Source: an uncultured Deferribacteres bacterium
Lineage (GTDB): Bacteria; Zhuqueibacterota; JdFR-76; DREG01
Length of the DNA: 64,000 bases
Direction: 5' to 3'
Assembly (NCBI GenBank): GCA_913009825.1
Contig: CAJVYQ010000006.1
Span: forward strand, 55,418-119,417
This document shows, in pieces, positions 52,121 to 61,347 of this stretch. The notes beneath the pieces were generated by a model. It was not told where the DNA came from. It did no database searches and saw only the letters and a program-made list of their open reading frames with translations. Every line of letters begins with the position of its first letter. The stretch's first letter is position 1. Made by a program: the position numbers and the translations under genes.

Positions 52121-52348
52121 GTAACTATTCAGGTCGCCTGAGAGTGAACCCTCAGGCTAAGACATGAAAGCATCCTGAAGGATGCTATCGTAAATAGGAC
52201 GCTTTAGCGCCCTTTCATTTCTTAGCCTTGTCGTTCACGGCAAGGCGAAAAAGATTGAAAGAAAACACCTGAATAGTTACAATAGTTTTTTTAAAACTTT
52301 CGTGACTTACTGTCTTTGTGGCAAAAGGAAACCAGGCTGAATAGTTAA
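52121..52348. mobile_element. Family 1 element with cloverleaf body, copy B, extended by 68 bp
   Basis: The segment 52120-52282 is identical to 27631-27793, including the first right end ACCTGAATAGTTAC. No target duplication is found there. A second right end, GCTGAATAGTTAA, stops at 52348, and the flanks CAATTTAG (52113-52120 and 52349-52356) match in all 8 bases. So this copy was probably inserted as a 228-bp unit that carries about 68 bp beyond the usual end. Confidence 0.75.
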
Positions 52349-52410
52349 CAATTTAGTTTTTAAAACGACAGGCGGCTTCTTGCCAGCCTGTAATTTAATC
52401 TACAAAAACA

Positions 52411-52731
52411 TGTCGTTTCGAACGCAGTCCCGATGGTTTTTACCGGGATGAAGTGAGAAATCTCTAACTCCAGACCTCGATAAATCAGGTATTTTATTGT
52501 TCATTAAGTTCTTGTTTACTAGTTAATTGTGAGAAAATCCATGAATAATTGAACACTGCATGTTTGACTTTAAACTAAAAGACAAGTACTTACGCAATAT
52601 ATAGTGCAAATTTATGATGATCTTTGTCCGCTTATTCAACCTAATATTTATCAAATTTAACGAGGTCTGAACTCACATAAAAAAAGAGATATGAGATTCC
52701 TCACCCCAAAAAGCGGGGATTCGGAATGACA
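52411..52731. mobile_element. Possible element with GTCATTCCGA-type ends, 321 bp
   Basis: Left end TGTCGTTTCGAA and right end TTCGGAATGACA form an imperfect inverted pair. Short hairpins (CCCGATGG...ACCGGG and CCCCAAAAAGCGGGG) lie near the ends. A shorter copy is at 62311-62390. No gene. Confidence 0.5.
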
Positions 52732-52795
52732 TCGATGGAGCTCATTTAAGTAATAAAAAGTACCGTTTATCAAAGAATAAAAATGTTACTTTTTT

Positions 52796-55117
52796 TTATC
52801 TCCTTCTTCTTGTATCCGTTTTAAATTTGTATTCTTTCGGCGGTTCCGCGCCCAACAGGTTGCGCACAAAGTAGTCCCAACGGCGCCGCATCATGTACGG
52901 TTCATAGCCAAATCCGTGACTGCGGTTGGGAAGCAGGAGCAGGTCAAAATCTTTGTTGGCCGCGATTAGTGCGTTTACCACCAACAGGGTATTGGATGGC
53001 GGCACGTTGCTGTCCATGGTGCCGTGAGCCAGAAGAAGTTTGCCTTTCAGATTTTTGGCTAAAAGCTCATTGGCCTGATTGTCGTAATTGGTGCTGCCGT
53101 CCGGATTTACTTTCAGTAATCCCTGCCACTTTTCGCCCCAATCGTCCTCGTAATTCCGGTTATCATGATTACCCGCCTCAGACACTGCCACTTTGTAAAA
53201 ATCGGGATAGCGGAGAATGCCGTCGGTTGAAGCAAATCCACCGCCGGAATGTCCCCAGATTCCCACTCTGTTTAAATCTATCCACGTGTGTTTTGCGGCC
53301 AACTGTTTGATTGTCGTAATCTGATCCGGCAATCCGTTATCACCCATGTTGCCGTAATAAAAAGCGTGAAATGATTTGGAGCGTCCGGGTGTGCCCATTG
53401 CATCTACTTCCACCACAATGAAGCCCAATTCCGCCAGCGCCTGTTTGTCGCCCCGGGAAGGCCGGAAAGAACGGCTGCCCACGCTGCCCGTTTGCGGGCC
53501 CGGATAAAGATAGTTGACGATAGGGTAATATTTAGTGGAATCGAAACGGGTGGGTTTGTACATGAGACCGTAAAGATCGGTTTTGCCGTCACGCGCTTTT
53601 GCGGTAAAGGGAACCGGCGGTTTCCATCCTTTCACCAGCAGGCGGGAGATATCGGCTTTTTCCAGCGTGAGCAGCTTTTTCCCGTCGGCACGACGCAGGA
53701 CGGAAACCGGCGGCGTTACCGGTGTGGAGTAGGTGTCTACAAAATAATCACCGGAAGGAGACAGCAAAATGGTGTGGTTGCCGTTTTCCGGCGTAAGGCA
53801 TTTCAATTTTTTGCCGTCCGTCCGGATGCGGTAAAAATATTGAAAATACGGATCGCCGGCCTCTTTCCCTGCCCCGGTAAAGTAGAGCATTTGTTCCTTT
53901 TTATCGATGCGCAGCAGTTGCAGCACGTTCCAGGAACCTTTTGTGATCCGGTGTTTGAGTTGTCCTGTACGGAGGTCGTAAAGATACAGATGTCCCCAAT
54001 CATCCCGTTCCGAAAACCAGATCACTTCGTTTGATTCCGGCAAGACATGCCAATTCACTTTGCCGCTGCCGGATTCAAAAAAAGTATCTACCGTTTCATT
54101 TAAGACATCGCGAACTTTGCCGGTTTCGGGATCGGCAATTCTGAGCGTTGCCTGTTTATGATCACGGGATGTGGACACGAAGGCCAGTTTACTGCCGTCG
54201 GTGTTCCATTCCACATCCAGCCACTTTCCGTCACGTCCGGCAACATGGTCGCTGATGGTGGAGCGATGAGGATCCGGCGGCATCCGGAGCCGGACAACAC
54301 GGGGGCCGTCCAGATGGATTACCACCCGTTGGATGCGGAAGATCAAACTGTCGCCCGGAAGCGGATATTTCCACGCCTTCAGTTCCGGGTGACCCACTTT
54401 AGTGGATACCAGATACATTTTTCCCACACCGCGGCTATCATGCTGAAACGTGGCGATTTTATCCGATTGGGGTGACCACAGCAATACCGGCCGGTCGCTT
54501 TTCGTCCAGCCGGCATTGTTTGTCGCGTAGCCGAAATCTTTCACACCATCGGTAGTCAATTGGGTTTCTTCGCCGGTTTCAAGATTGCGTATCCAAAGAT
54601 TGTATTCCCGGATGAAAGCGGCGAGCCGGCCATTGGGGGAAATGATTGCGTTGCGGTTCCGGCTTTGGGGATTGCCCTGAAATTCGGAGCAGCGGTAATC
54701 TTTCAAATCGCATTTGTACATCAGATTTTTAATGTTAAAAATAATTGAACGGCCATCATCAGAAAATTTGAACCGTGAAAACGGCAGCCGGAACGGTTCA
54801 TACTTCTTTCCCGTCAGGTCGGAAAGCGCCTGTGCCAGTTTTTTATGGTCGAAAGCCCGCATGCGTTTCCGTTTAGCCGGATTAACCAGCATAAACTCGG
54901 TTCCTTCCGGAATGCTGTTGCGGTACAGAAGGCGGCCATCGGGAAGCCAGACCGGCTGAATTATCATGTTGGATACTAATGGAGTTGTGTTGGCACTCAA
55001 AAAGGTTTCGGCGCGGGCATAATCTGCAGAAGTGAGTTTTGCCGGTTGGTTGTGCTGCTGCGCAAGAATAGGAGTGGATATCATAAAAAAGGCGAGTAAA
55101 ATGGCTCTGAATCGCAT
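52796..55117 (-). CDS. Secreted S9 family prolyl peptidase (dipeptidyl peptidase IV-like)
   Basis: A 773-aa serine peptidase. The signal peptide (FRAILLAFFMISTPILAQ) sends it to the periplasm or outside. An N-terminal DPP IV-type beta-propeller (for example ISPNGRLAAFIREYNLW, SDDGRSIIFNIKN) covers about 50-520. The alpha/beta-hydrolase domain has the triad Ser624 (GHSGGG), Asp702 (GTMDSNVP) and His734 (NRSHGF). It would release dipeptides after Pro or Ala, or similar. AGGAGG precedes the ATG. It lies downstream of the sortilin-like gene on the same strand, 96 bases apart. Confidence 0.93.
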   Translation of the reverse strand: MRFRAILLAFFMISTPILAQQHNQPAKLTSADYARAETFLSANTTPLVSNMIIQPVWLPDGRLLYRNSIPEGTEFMLVNPAKRKRMRAFDHKKLAQALSDLTGKKYEPFRLPFSRFKFSDDGRSIIFNIKNLMYKCDLKDYRCSEFQGNPQSRNRNAIISPNGRLAAFIREYNLWIRNLETGEETQLTTDGVKDFGYATNNAGWTKSDRPVLLWSPQSDKIATFQHDSRGVGKMYLVSTKVGHPELKAWKYPLPGDSLIFRIQRVVIHLDGPRVVRLRMPPDPHRSTISDHVAGRDGKWLDVEWNTDGSKLAFVSTSRDHKQATLRIADPETGKVRDVLNETVDTFFESGSGKVNWHVLPESNEVIWFSERDDWGHLYLYDLRTGQLKHRITKGSWNVLQLLRIDKKEQMLYFTGAGKEAGDPYFQYFYRIRTDGKKLKCLTPENGNHTILLSPSGDYFVDTYSTPVTPPVSVLRRADGKKLLTLEKADISRLLVKGWKPPVPFTAKARDGKTDLYGLMYKPTRFDSTKYYPIVNYLYPGPQTGSVGSRSFRPSRGDKQALAELGFIVVEVDAMGTPGRSKSFHAFYYGNMGDNGLPDQITTIKQLAAKHTWIDLNRVGIWGHSGGGFASTDGILRYPDFYKVAVSEAGNHDNRNYEDDWGEKWQGLLKVNPDGSTNYDNQANELLAKNLKGKLLLAHGTMDSNVPPSNTLLVVNALIAANKDFDLLLLPNRSHGFGYEPYMMRRRWDYFVRNLLGAEPPKEYKFKTDTRRRR

Positions 55118-55213
55118 AAAAACCTCCTGATTTTAATTTAAAAAATTTTTATAACCGCCGCAGCCGTTGGCAAAAGATACAATTGTTCATTTCTGTGATT
55201 GGTTACTTGCTCT

Positions 55214-57979
55214 CTATTTCACTCGCGGGTCCGGGTATACCGTCAATGGCTGTGTATAACTGCGGTTGTTTACCGTCAGCTTAATCAGATATTCACCCGG
55301 TGGAACTTTCTCACCCTGGGGATAACCGGGTGTGTCTTTGTAAATGGCTGAGATCGGAAAACGACGCCGGGACCCTTTCGGGAGCGGGGGTGGATAGTGC
55401 AGATCCCAGACGAAACGATGGGAACCGGCTGCTCCGGACAAAATCTGCGGCGGCCGGATCCAATAGGTTGGAAAGGTCAGTTTGCTTTCATCTATTTTTT
55501 CGGGTTGGTCGTCACCGGCATAACGACGAATCAGTCGGTTGGCTGCACTAAAAATTTCCAGTGTAACAACGCCGCGGGCATTGGATTTCAAATAGTAATT
55601 AAGAATTGCACCGTCAGGCGGATTTTTTCCGGCTGGTTCTTCCGGCGGCAAAGGTGTGTCGGTATTTGTATTGCGCGGAAAAAGGTAAGCCGGTTGGGGC
55701 CGGAAAAGAGTTACATCAGTAGTGCCGGTTTGATGGTTCATTTGGCGCAATGGTGTGATGTCGTCCAGAATCCAGAATGAACGGCCGTGTGTACCCACAA
55801 CGATGTCATTTTGGTGAATGACCAGATCACGGATGGATGTTGCCGGCATATTCAGACGCAGCGGCAGCCAATTATCGCCGTCGTTGAAGGAAACGAAAAC
55901 CGCGCGCTCGGTTCCGGCAAAAAGCAGCCCTTCACGCAGCGGGTCTTCCCGTACCGTATTGACCGGAGCGTTGTCCGGCAGTCCCCTGACGATTTCCTGC
56001 CAGGTTTTGCCACCGTTATGAGTGCGAAAAATATGCGGCCGCTGGTCATCAAGACGAATCCTGTTTACCGCGGCATACGCCGTTTTCGTATTAAAATGTC
56101 CGGCATCCATGATTGAAATTTTGCTCCAGGATGTAATCTCCGGCGGGGTTACATTGTGCCACGTTTCTCCTCCATTCCGGGTGACATGAATCAAGCCGTC
56201 ATCCGTTCCTGCCCAGATGATATTAATATCTTTATAGGAAGGTGCGATGGTATAAACAACACCTCTGCGCGGCATTTTTTTCAGCTCGGGGGTGCGGTAG
56301 ACACCAATACATACGGGAACTTCCGGAGAAGATCGCGTCAGATCGGGACTGATAATTTCCCAGCTTTGCCCGCCGTTGGTTGTCTTGAAAATTACATTTG
56401 CCCCGAAATAGAGCACATGTGGATCCACTGTAGAAAAAAGGAGCGGTGCGGTACGAAGAACCCGGTATCCTCCGGAGCGAAGATTGTGAGGGGCCACATT
56501 TTTTCTGAGATGGGTGGTTTTATCATAGCGGGTTACTTTACCGCCATAAATGATGTTCGGATTTAACGGATCAGGGGCGATATATGCATACTCACTGGCA
56601 CCAACCGGATGCCATTCCCGGAAGGTAATCTGTCCGTCATCACCACGGCTGACGATACCCACCGAGCCGCTCTCCTGTTGGCCGCCGTAAACCCAATATG
56701 GATTCTGATTGTCGGTAATTACGTGGTAAAATTGTGCCGTCGGCTGATTGTACCAGGAACTCCAGGTTTTACCGCCGTTCACAGTTATCACGGCTCCCTG
56801 ATCTGCCGCGGTAAGTATGATATCCGGATTATCTGGATCGATCCAAAGCGTGTGGTAATCGTCGCCTCCCGGTGCGCCTTTGATTGCCGTGAATGTCTTT
56901 CCCGCGTCGGTCGATTTATAAATGGAAATATTTGCGGAATAGACGATATCCTTATTTTTTGGATCGACGCGCACTTCGGCAAAATCGCTGCCGCGGCGCC
57001 AGATTCGCCGTTCGGAACTGTTAACCAACTGCCAGCTTTCGCCGGCATCGTCCGACCGGTACAACCCGCCGTTAGGTCTGGCATCGACCAAAGCGTACAT
57101 GCGTTGTGGGTCGGTGCGGGCGATATCAAAACCGATGCGACCCAATCCCTCTGCAAAAGTGGGGAGACCGGTTGTCAGTTTTCGCCAGGTATTGCCGCCG
57201 TCCGTGGATTTGAACAGGCCGCTGCCCTGACCTTGCCATCTGCCATTTTCCCAGGGTGCCAGACGCGCCTGCCACAGCGAGGCAAACACGATTTGCGAAT
57301 TGGTCGGATCGAAACCCAACGCAATGGCACCGGTATCTTCATCTTTGTACAAAACTTTTTGCCAGCTTCTACCGCCATCTGTAGAACGAAATACACCCCG
57401 TTCCTTGTTGGGACCGTACGGATGGCCCAGAACTGCCGCGAACAACCTGTCGGGGTTATGCGGATCAATAATGATTGAGCTGATCTGCTGACCGTCCCGC
57501 AATCCCAAATGCTGCCAGGTTTTTCCTGCGTCGGTTGATTTATAGATTCCATCCCCGGTCGACAGGTCCGGACGATGTAGCCCTTCGCCGCTGCCAACAT
57601 AGATTATGTCAGGATCAGAGGGGGCTACTGCAAGTGTGCCGATGGAGCCGGTCGGCTGATCGTCAAAGACGGGTTGCCACGTGCGGCCGTAGTCCGTAGT
57701 TCTCCAGACGCCGCCGTTATTGACGCCGATATAAAATACGTTCGGTTGCCCGGGAATACCGGCTGCTCCCACTGTCCTGCCGCCGCGGTGCGGGCCGATC
57801 ATACGCCAGCGCAAGCTATTGTACAATTTTGGCGTGATTTGTTGTGCAAAGGCTGGTTGGATGAACTCGAATTCTGTAATCAAAAGGATCAAAGTAAATA
57901 GAAAAACAATTTGGGAAATACTATTCCGGGGTTTAATCAACCCGAATGGTTTGTTGTGATTCGCTTGTCTGGTAATCAT
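55214..57979 (-). CDS. Secreted sortilin/VPS10-like beta-propeller protein
   Basis: A 921-aa protein if the ATG at 57979 is used; GAAGGG sits eight bases upstream, whereas the ATG at 58015 overlaps the target duplication of an inserted element and has no ribosome site. An N-terminal signal is followed by many BNR/VPS10-type blades (GIYKSTDAGKTWQHLG, VFRSTDGGRSWQKV, IFRTHNGGKTWQEI). Proteins like this are common in FCB bacteria and often reported as WD40/BNR or sortilin-like glycosyl hydrolase relatives. From memory the family usually continues past VYPDPRVK with a helical tail; here the frame stops there. Confidence 0.85.
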   Translation of the reverse strand: MITRQANHNKPFGLIKPRNSISQIVFLFTLILLITEFEFIQPAFAQQITPKLYNSLRWRMIGPHRGGRTVGAAGIPGQPNVFYIGVNNGGVWRTTDYGRTWQPVFDDQPTGSIGTLAVAPSDPDIIYVGSGEGLHRPDLSTGDGIYKSTDAGKTWQHLGLRDGQQISSIIIDPHNPDRLFAAVLGHPYGPNKERGVFRSTDGGRSWQKVLYKDEDTGAIALGFDPTNSQIVFASLWQARLAPWENGRWQGQGSGLFKSTDGGNTWRKLTTGLPTFAEGLGRIGFDIARTDPQRMYALVDARPNGGLYRSDDAGESWQLVNSSERRIWRRGSDFAEVRVDPKNKDIVYSANISIYKSTDAGKTFTAIKGAPGGDDYHTLWIDPDNPDIILTAADQGAVITVNGGKTWSSWYNQPTAQFYHVITDNQNPYWVYGGQQESGSVGIVSRGDDGQITFREWHPVGASEYAYIAPDPLNPNIIYGGKVTRYDKTTHLRKNVAPHNLRSGGYRVLRTAPLLFSTVDPHVLYFGANVIFKTTNGGQSWEIISPDLTRSSPEVPVCIGVYRTPELKKMPRRGVVYTIAPSYKDINIIWAGTDDGLIHVTRNGGETWHNVTPPEITSWSKISIMDAGHFNTKTAYAAVNRIRLDDQRPHIFRTHNGGKTWQEIVRGLPDNAPVNTVREDPLREGLLFAGTERAVFVSFNDGDNWLPLRLNMPATSIRDLVIHQNDIVVGTHGRSFWILDDITPLRQMNHQTGTTDVTLFRPQPAYLFPRNTNTDTPLPPEEPAGKNPPDGAILNYYLKSNARGVVTLEIFSAANRLIRRYAGDDQPEKIDESKLTFPTYWIRPPQILSGAAGSHRFVWDLHYPPPLPKGSRRRFPISAIYKDTPGYPQGEKVPPGEYLIKLTVNNRSYTQPLTVYPDPRVK

Positions 57980-58020
57980 AGTATTTTTCCCTTCGTTTTG
58001 TTTGATAGATTTCATAATGT

Positions 58021-58122
58021 GTAACTATTCAGGCTCAGTATTCCTTGTAGAGCGAGACGCTGTCTCGCTAAGGCGATTCATCGAATCGCCCTACATAAAA
58101 GAACACAATGCTGAATAGTTAC
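58021..58122. mobile_element. Family 1 MITE, 102 bp, with perfect 8-bp target duplication
   Basis: Ends GTAACTATTCAGGC and GCTGAATAGTTAC. CATAATGT flanks it on both sides (58013-58020 and 58123-58130). Three differences from the 13941-14042 copy. It sits immediately upstream of the sortilin-like gene, and its target duplication includes the CAT that is the reverse of the first possible ATG. Confidence 0.9.
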
Positions 58123-58372
58123 CATAATGTAAATAAATCTTCGGCTCTGCACAGGCTGGCTGGAAAAGCCATTAATCTCTCTTTATCAAAAAAACAAGGC
58201 TGATGTTATTGCCTGTTTTAAGAATCCCTTTAGTTGAATTAATGGGTTACGGAAACATTTAAGCCTTTTTTGTTACCTTCTGATATACAGAATTTTATAG
58301 AATCAATGGTCAGCCGAAACCATCTTGTCCTCATTTAGTGAAAATTGGCCGGACTTTTTTTGGGATCGCTTC

Positions 58373-58530
58373 TAGTATTCGAACGAAAACACCAAAAAAC
58401 TGAAAAAAGCGTCGTCTCTGCGAAGCTTGTCCTCACGAAAATGGGGGGCAGGAATCAAATATAACTGAGAATTTATAGCTTCCTGTTTTCGCAGATATGA
58501 CAGAGAGGAGGACTTTTCGTTCAGATAATA
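58373..58530. mobile_element. Family 2 MITE-like element, copy 4 (diverged)
   Basis: Left TAGTATTCGAACGAAAA and right TTTTCGTTCAGATAATA are diverged family 2 ends, both with outer TA. The interior has CTCTGCGAA and TTCGCAGAT as an inner inverted pair. Non-coding. Confidence 0.55.
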
Positions 58531-58544
58531 ATTATTCTCCCGGC

Positions 58545-60434
58545 TTATTTTACAATTGACAACCTGATTTGAGATGGATATTTCTTCGAATGATGCACTT
58601 GGTTATGTGCCACAATCCATTTCACTTCGTCGTAGTTGTTGCCGCCTGTGTTCAAATTGCGGGTGAACCTGGGAAAGTTGCTGCTGGAAACCTCGATCCT
58701 GATGCGATGACCCGGAGCAAAATAGTTACTGGTGGACATGGAACTGACGGGAAGCCGGTAAACTTTGCCATTTTCCATGAATACCTCTTTCTTGTAACCC
58801 TCGCGGTAACGGGCGCGTTGGATGGTTTCATCCAGATTGAAGGATCTTCCGTCAGGGTAGACATCCAACAGTTTCACCGTGAAGTCCGTATCTTTCACAT
58901 CGGAAGATACGTAAAGAGTAATTTTAACCGGCCCGCTCACTTCAATGCCGGTTTTGAGCGGTTCGGTTGAGTAAATTAGAATATCCTGCCGGGTTTCCAT
59001 CGTTCGCTGATCGAAGGAACCGCCCCTGATCGCATTTCCCGTACAACAAACATTGCCGCCGTAAGAAGGCACGGGAAAAGCCGGATCGTAGGTAAAAGCG
59101 TCCGCTCTGTCTTTTGAACCCGGCGCCGATGTGGTAAGTTTGCCGTCGCCGAAGAGGCTGTTGGCTCCACCGCCGCTCATCAGATAATAAGTGACCCTTT
59201 TTGTGTTCTCCGGAGGCCAATTCCCGGATGTTTGCCATTTGTTGCTGCCCATGGTGTAATACCGCACTTTGGGCATTTTTTTGAGGATACCGTTGTCTTC
59301 ACCTTTCAGCCAGTAATCAAACCAGTCATAGATGAGGCCGTCGTAATCGAACTGCGCATCGCCCACATTGCGTTCTCCCACAATCGTCTTTTTTTTAGCT
59401 CGTTTGTACGCGCAATGGGTCGTTGGCGCAATGACGGCAAACTGATTTTCGGCGACTTCCGGGTCTTTTGCATGATGGCGCACATGATTGAACAGAGCCA
59501 GATTCGGACTGATGGAGACATCGTACCAGGACATGAACCACAGGCTGGGTACGCCGAACGGCATATCGTCATGGTAGAGTCCGCCTTTGTACCAGGCCGC
59601 ATCATTCGGTTTTCGTACAATCATTTTTTTGTAGATTCCCTTTGGTCCGTCGACATTTTTCATGATATCCATAACCGGAAGATGCCAGAGCGCTTTAGAC
59701 CAGTCCACCGGCGGCATTTTTGGCGCCAGGTCGAAGAATCTTGCCACGTACGCCAGCTCTTCACTGGACATATCTGCCGGAAAAGTTGGCCGCTGAATAT
59801 TCTGCGTACTGTAAAGCCAGACTGTAAACAACATTTGCTGCGCGCCGCCGCGGTACCAGTTTCCCTGCTCATAGAACTCACCAACGCGGCCTACACCGGC
59901 GCCGAACCCCATTGGTACCATGGCTGCATGAGCGGGATGGTTCATCGCCGCCAGGCCCATCTGCCATTCGGCTGTGGAAGAACATCCCAGCGTGCCTACT
60001 TTACCGTTGGACCACGGCTGTTTCGCCATCCAGGTGAGGGCATCGTAGCCGTCTGTTCTGGGCGGTCCCAGAATATCCCATTCTCCTTCCGAAAAATATT
60101 TGCCGCGTTCATTTTGAACCACGTATGCATAGCCGCGTTTTACTGTTTTGAGTGCCGTCATATACAAGCGTGTGTTCAGCTTGCCGTTACGCCAGGAGTT
60201 AAAATTGTACGGTGTGCGTGAAAAGATGATGGGAACCGGTTTGTCCGTCTTCGGACGAAAGACATCGGTTGCCAGCCTGATGCCGTCGCGCATAGGTACC
60301 ATAATCTTTTGTTCGACGATGGCAATCGCCTTGAGCGAATCAACAAGACTTTCCTGCGCCCGCACCGGCTGTGAGAAAATCGTGAAAAAGATCGAGCCGA
60401 GAATGAAAAAAATGGTTCTCTTTTTAAGTTTCAT
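58545..60434 (-). CDS. Secreted S15/CocE-NonD family hydrolase (X-Pro dipeptidyl peptidase-like)
   Basis: A 629-aa protein. The start is set at 60434, where AAGGAGGT lies six bases upstream and a signal peptide follows ([23 protein letters not shown]); the longer frame upstream has no such support. The nucleophile is probably Ser152 in [10 protein letters not shown], and a His in APTTHCAY is near 390. The C-terminal jelly-roll typical of this family includes [20 protein letters not shown]. It would hydrolyse X-Pro peptides, acylated amino acids or esters. Together with the S9 peptidase it suggests secreted peptide use. Confidence 0.88.
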   Translation of the reverse strand: MKLKKRTIFFILGSIFFTIFSQPVRAQESLVDSLKAIAIVEQKIMVPMRDGIRLATDVFRPKTDKPVPIIFSRTPYNFNSWRNGKLNTRLYMTALKTVKRGYAYVVQNERGKYFSEGEWDILGPPRTDGYDALTWMAKQPWSNGKVGTLGCSSTAEWQMGLAAMNHPAHAAMVPMGFGAGVGRVGEFYEQGNWYRGGAQQMLFTVWLYSTQNIQRPTFPADMSSEELAYVARFFDLAPKMPPVDWSKALWHLPVMDIMKNVDGPKGIYKKMIVRKPNDAAWYKGGLYHDDMPFGVPSLWFMSWYDVSISPNLALFNHVRHHAKDPEVAENQFAVIAPTTHCAYKRAKKKTIVGERNVGDAQFDYDGLIYDWFDYWLKGEDNGILKKMPKVRYYTMGSNKWQTSGNWPPENTKRVTYYLMSGGGANSLFGDGKLTTSAPGSKDRADAFTYDPAFPVPSYGGNVCCTGNAIRGGSFDQRTMETRQDILIYSTEPLKTGIEVSGPVKITLYVSSDVKDTDFTVKLLDVYPDGRSFNLDETIQRARYREGYKKEVFMENGKVYRLPVSSMSTSNYFAPGHRIRIEVSSSNFPRFTRNLNTGGNNYDEVKWIVAHNQVHHSKKYPSQIRLSIVK

Positions 60435-60601
60435 ACAGACCTCCTTTTTTATGAAGAATATTGCTGAAAGTACACGTAAAATGTAAGCTTTTCGAATCAT
60501 GAATGCAAGTACCTTATTCCTCTTTGCCGCAAAAGGTTCAATAAAATTTAGGCGGTAAGGGGAAATAATGGGGATTGGCTGGTAGGAAAATAAATGGTAA
60601 T

Positions 60602-61033
60602 TTACAAAGATAAATATTCCAAAATCAGCTCTTCCACGCCTTCCGTGTAACGGTATTGTGATCCTGTTTTTTGCTTGATCCATGCGTATTTATCCACATC
60701 ACCGGCGGGTTGAACCGATTTGTCGGTGGTATGACAGAGGTAATTCAGAACTACATAATGGTATTTCACCCGTTGTTTTTCATCACGAAAAATACGGTTG
60801 AATGCGCCGGTCAGTTTTTCAATTTTAGTGGTGATGTGGCATTCTTCCCATATCCCGCGCTTTAATGCGTCCTCTAATTTTTCTCCCAACTCTATCGCGC
60901 CGCCGGGTAAACTCCACAATCCTTTCCCCGGCGCCCCGGCCCGACGTACGATGAGAATTTCTTTTCCCGGGTTTTTTATCAATGTACTCACCGCAATAAT
61001 AGGACGGTTTGGATAGGTCCTGGATTGAGACAT
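60602..61033 (-). CDS. NUDIX hydrolase with altered signature
   Basis: A 143-aa Nudix-fold protein. The Nudix box is [22 protein letters not shown]. The first Gly, the x5, the Glu and the EE pair are kept, but the Glu that normally follows Arg (REU) is Gly here, and the last Gly is replaced by His. Catalysis may be reduced or changed. The rest ([20 protein letters not shown]) is normal for the family. Substrate could be an ADP-sugar or NTP-type compound. It is a single minus-strand gene, divergent from the SDR gene. Confidence 0.8.
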   Translation of the reverse strand: MSQSRTYPNRPIIAVSTLIKNPGKEILIVRRAGAPGKGLWSLPGGAIELGEKLEDALKRGIWEECHITTKIEKLTGAFNRIFRDEKQRVKYHYVVLNYLCHTTDKSVQPAGDVDKYAWIKQKTGSQYRYTEGVEELILEYLSL

Positions 61034-61347
61034 CTCATTTCTCCTGCCGGAATTGAAGGGTTGTAGCCGATCCGCCGAATCGACAATTTTATTTGAATGG
61101 ATTTACACGAAATGGTGAAAATCTATCGGGTACCAAAAATAAGTACAGAAAACGATGAAAAATTCAATACAACCCCTGCACAACCCGGCTTACTTTTAAA
61201 TTGACTATTCATCATCGATCCCGGATTGTAATTCACTCCCCGTTCCGGAAGAATGGTTTCAGCAAAATATGTTGCATCTCTTTTAGATTGGCACTACTTT
61301 CATCCTTTAAATTTGCTGGAAAAAATTAAAAAAATCAACAGGAGATT
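61034..61347. other. Divergent intergenic region between the NUDIX and SDR genes
   Basis: About 314 bases. Near 61061-61086 it has TTGTAGCCGATCCGCCGAATCGAC, a remnant of the hairpin module (GTAGGGCGATTCGCTGAATCG) present in other elements. No gene or clear promoter pair was seen. Confidence 0.5.

Larger units (their letters stand above)
52043..52795. other. Gene-free convergent region between sdhB and the peptidase genes
   Basis: Besides the terminator it holds a family 1 element (52121-52348) and a 321-bp element with GTCRTTYCGAA-type ends (52411-52731). The rest is AT-rich with no coding frame. Confidence 0.8.
58016..58544. other. Gene-free stretch with two mobile elements
   Basis: It holds the family 1 element at 58021-58122 directly upstream of the sortilin-like gene and a family 2 element at 58373-58530. 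Nothing else was recognised. Confidence 0.75.
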
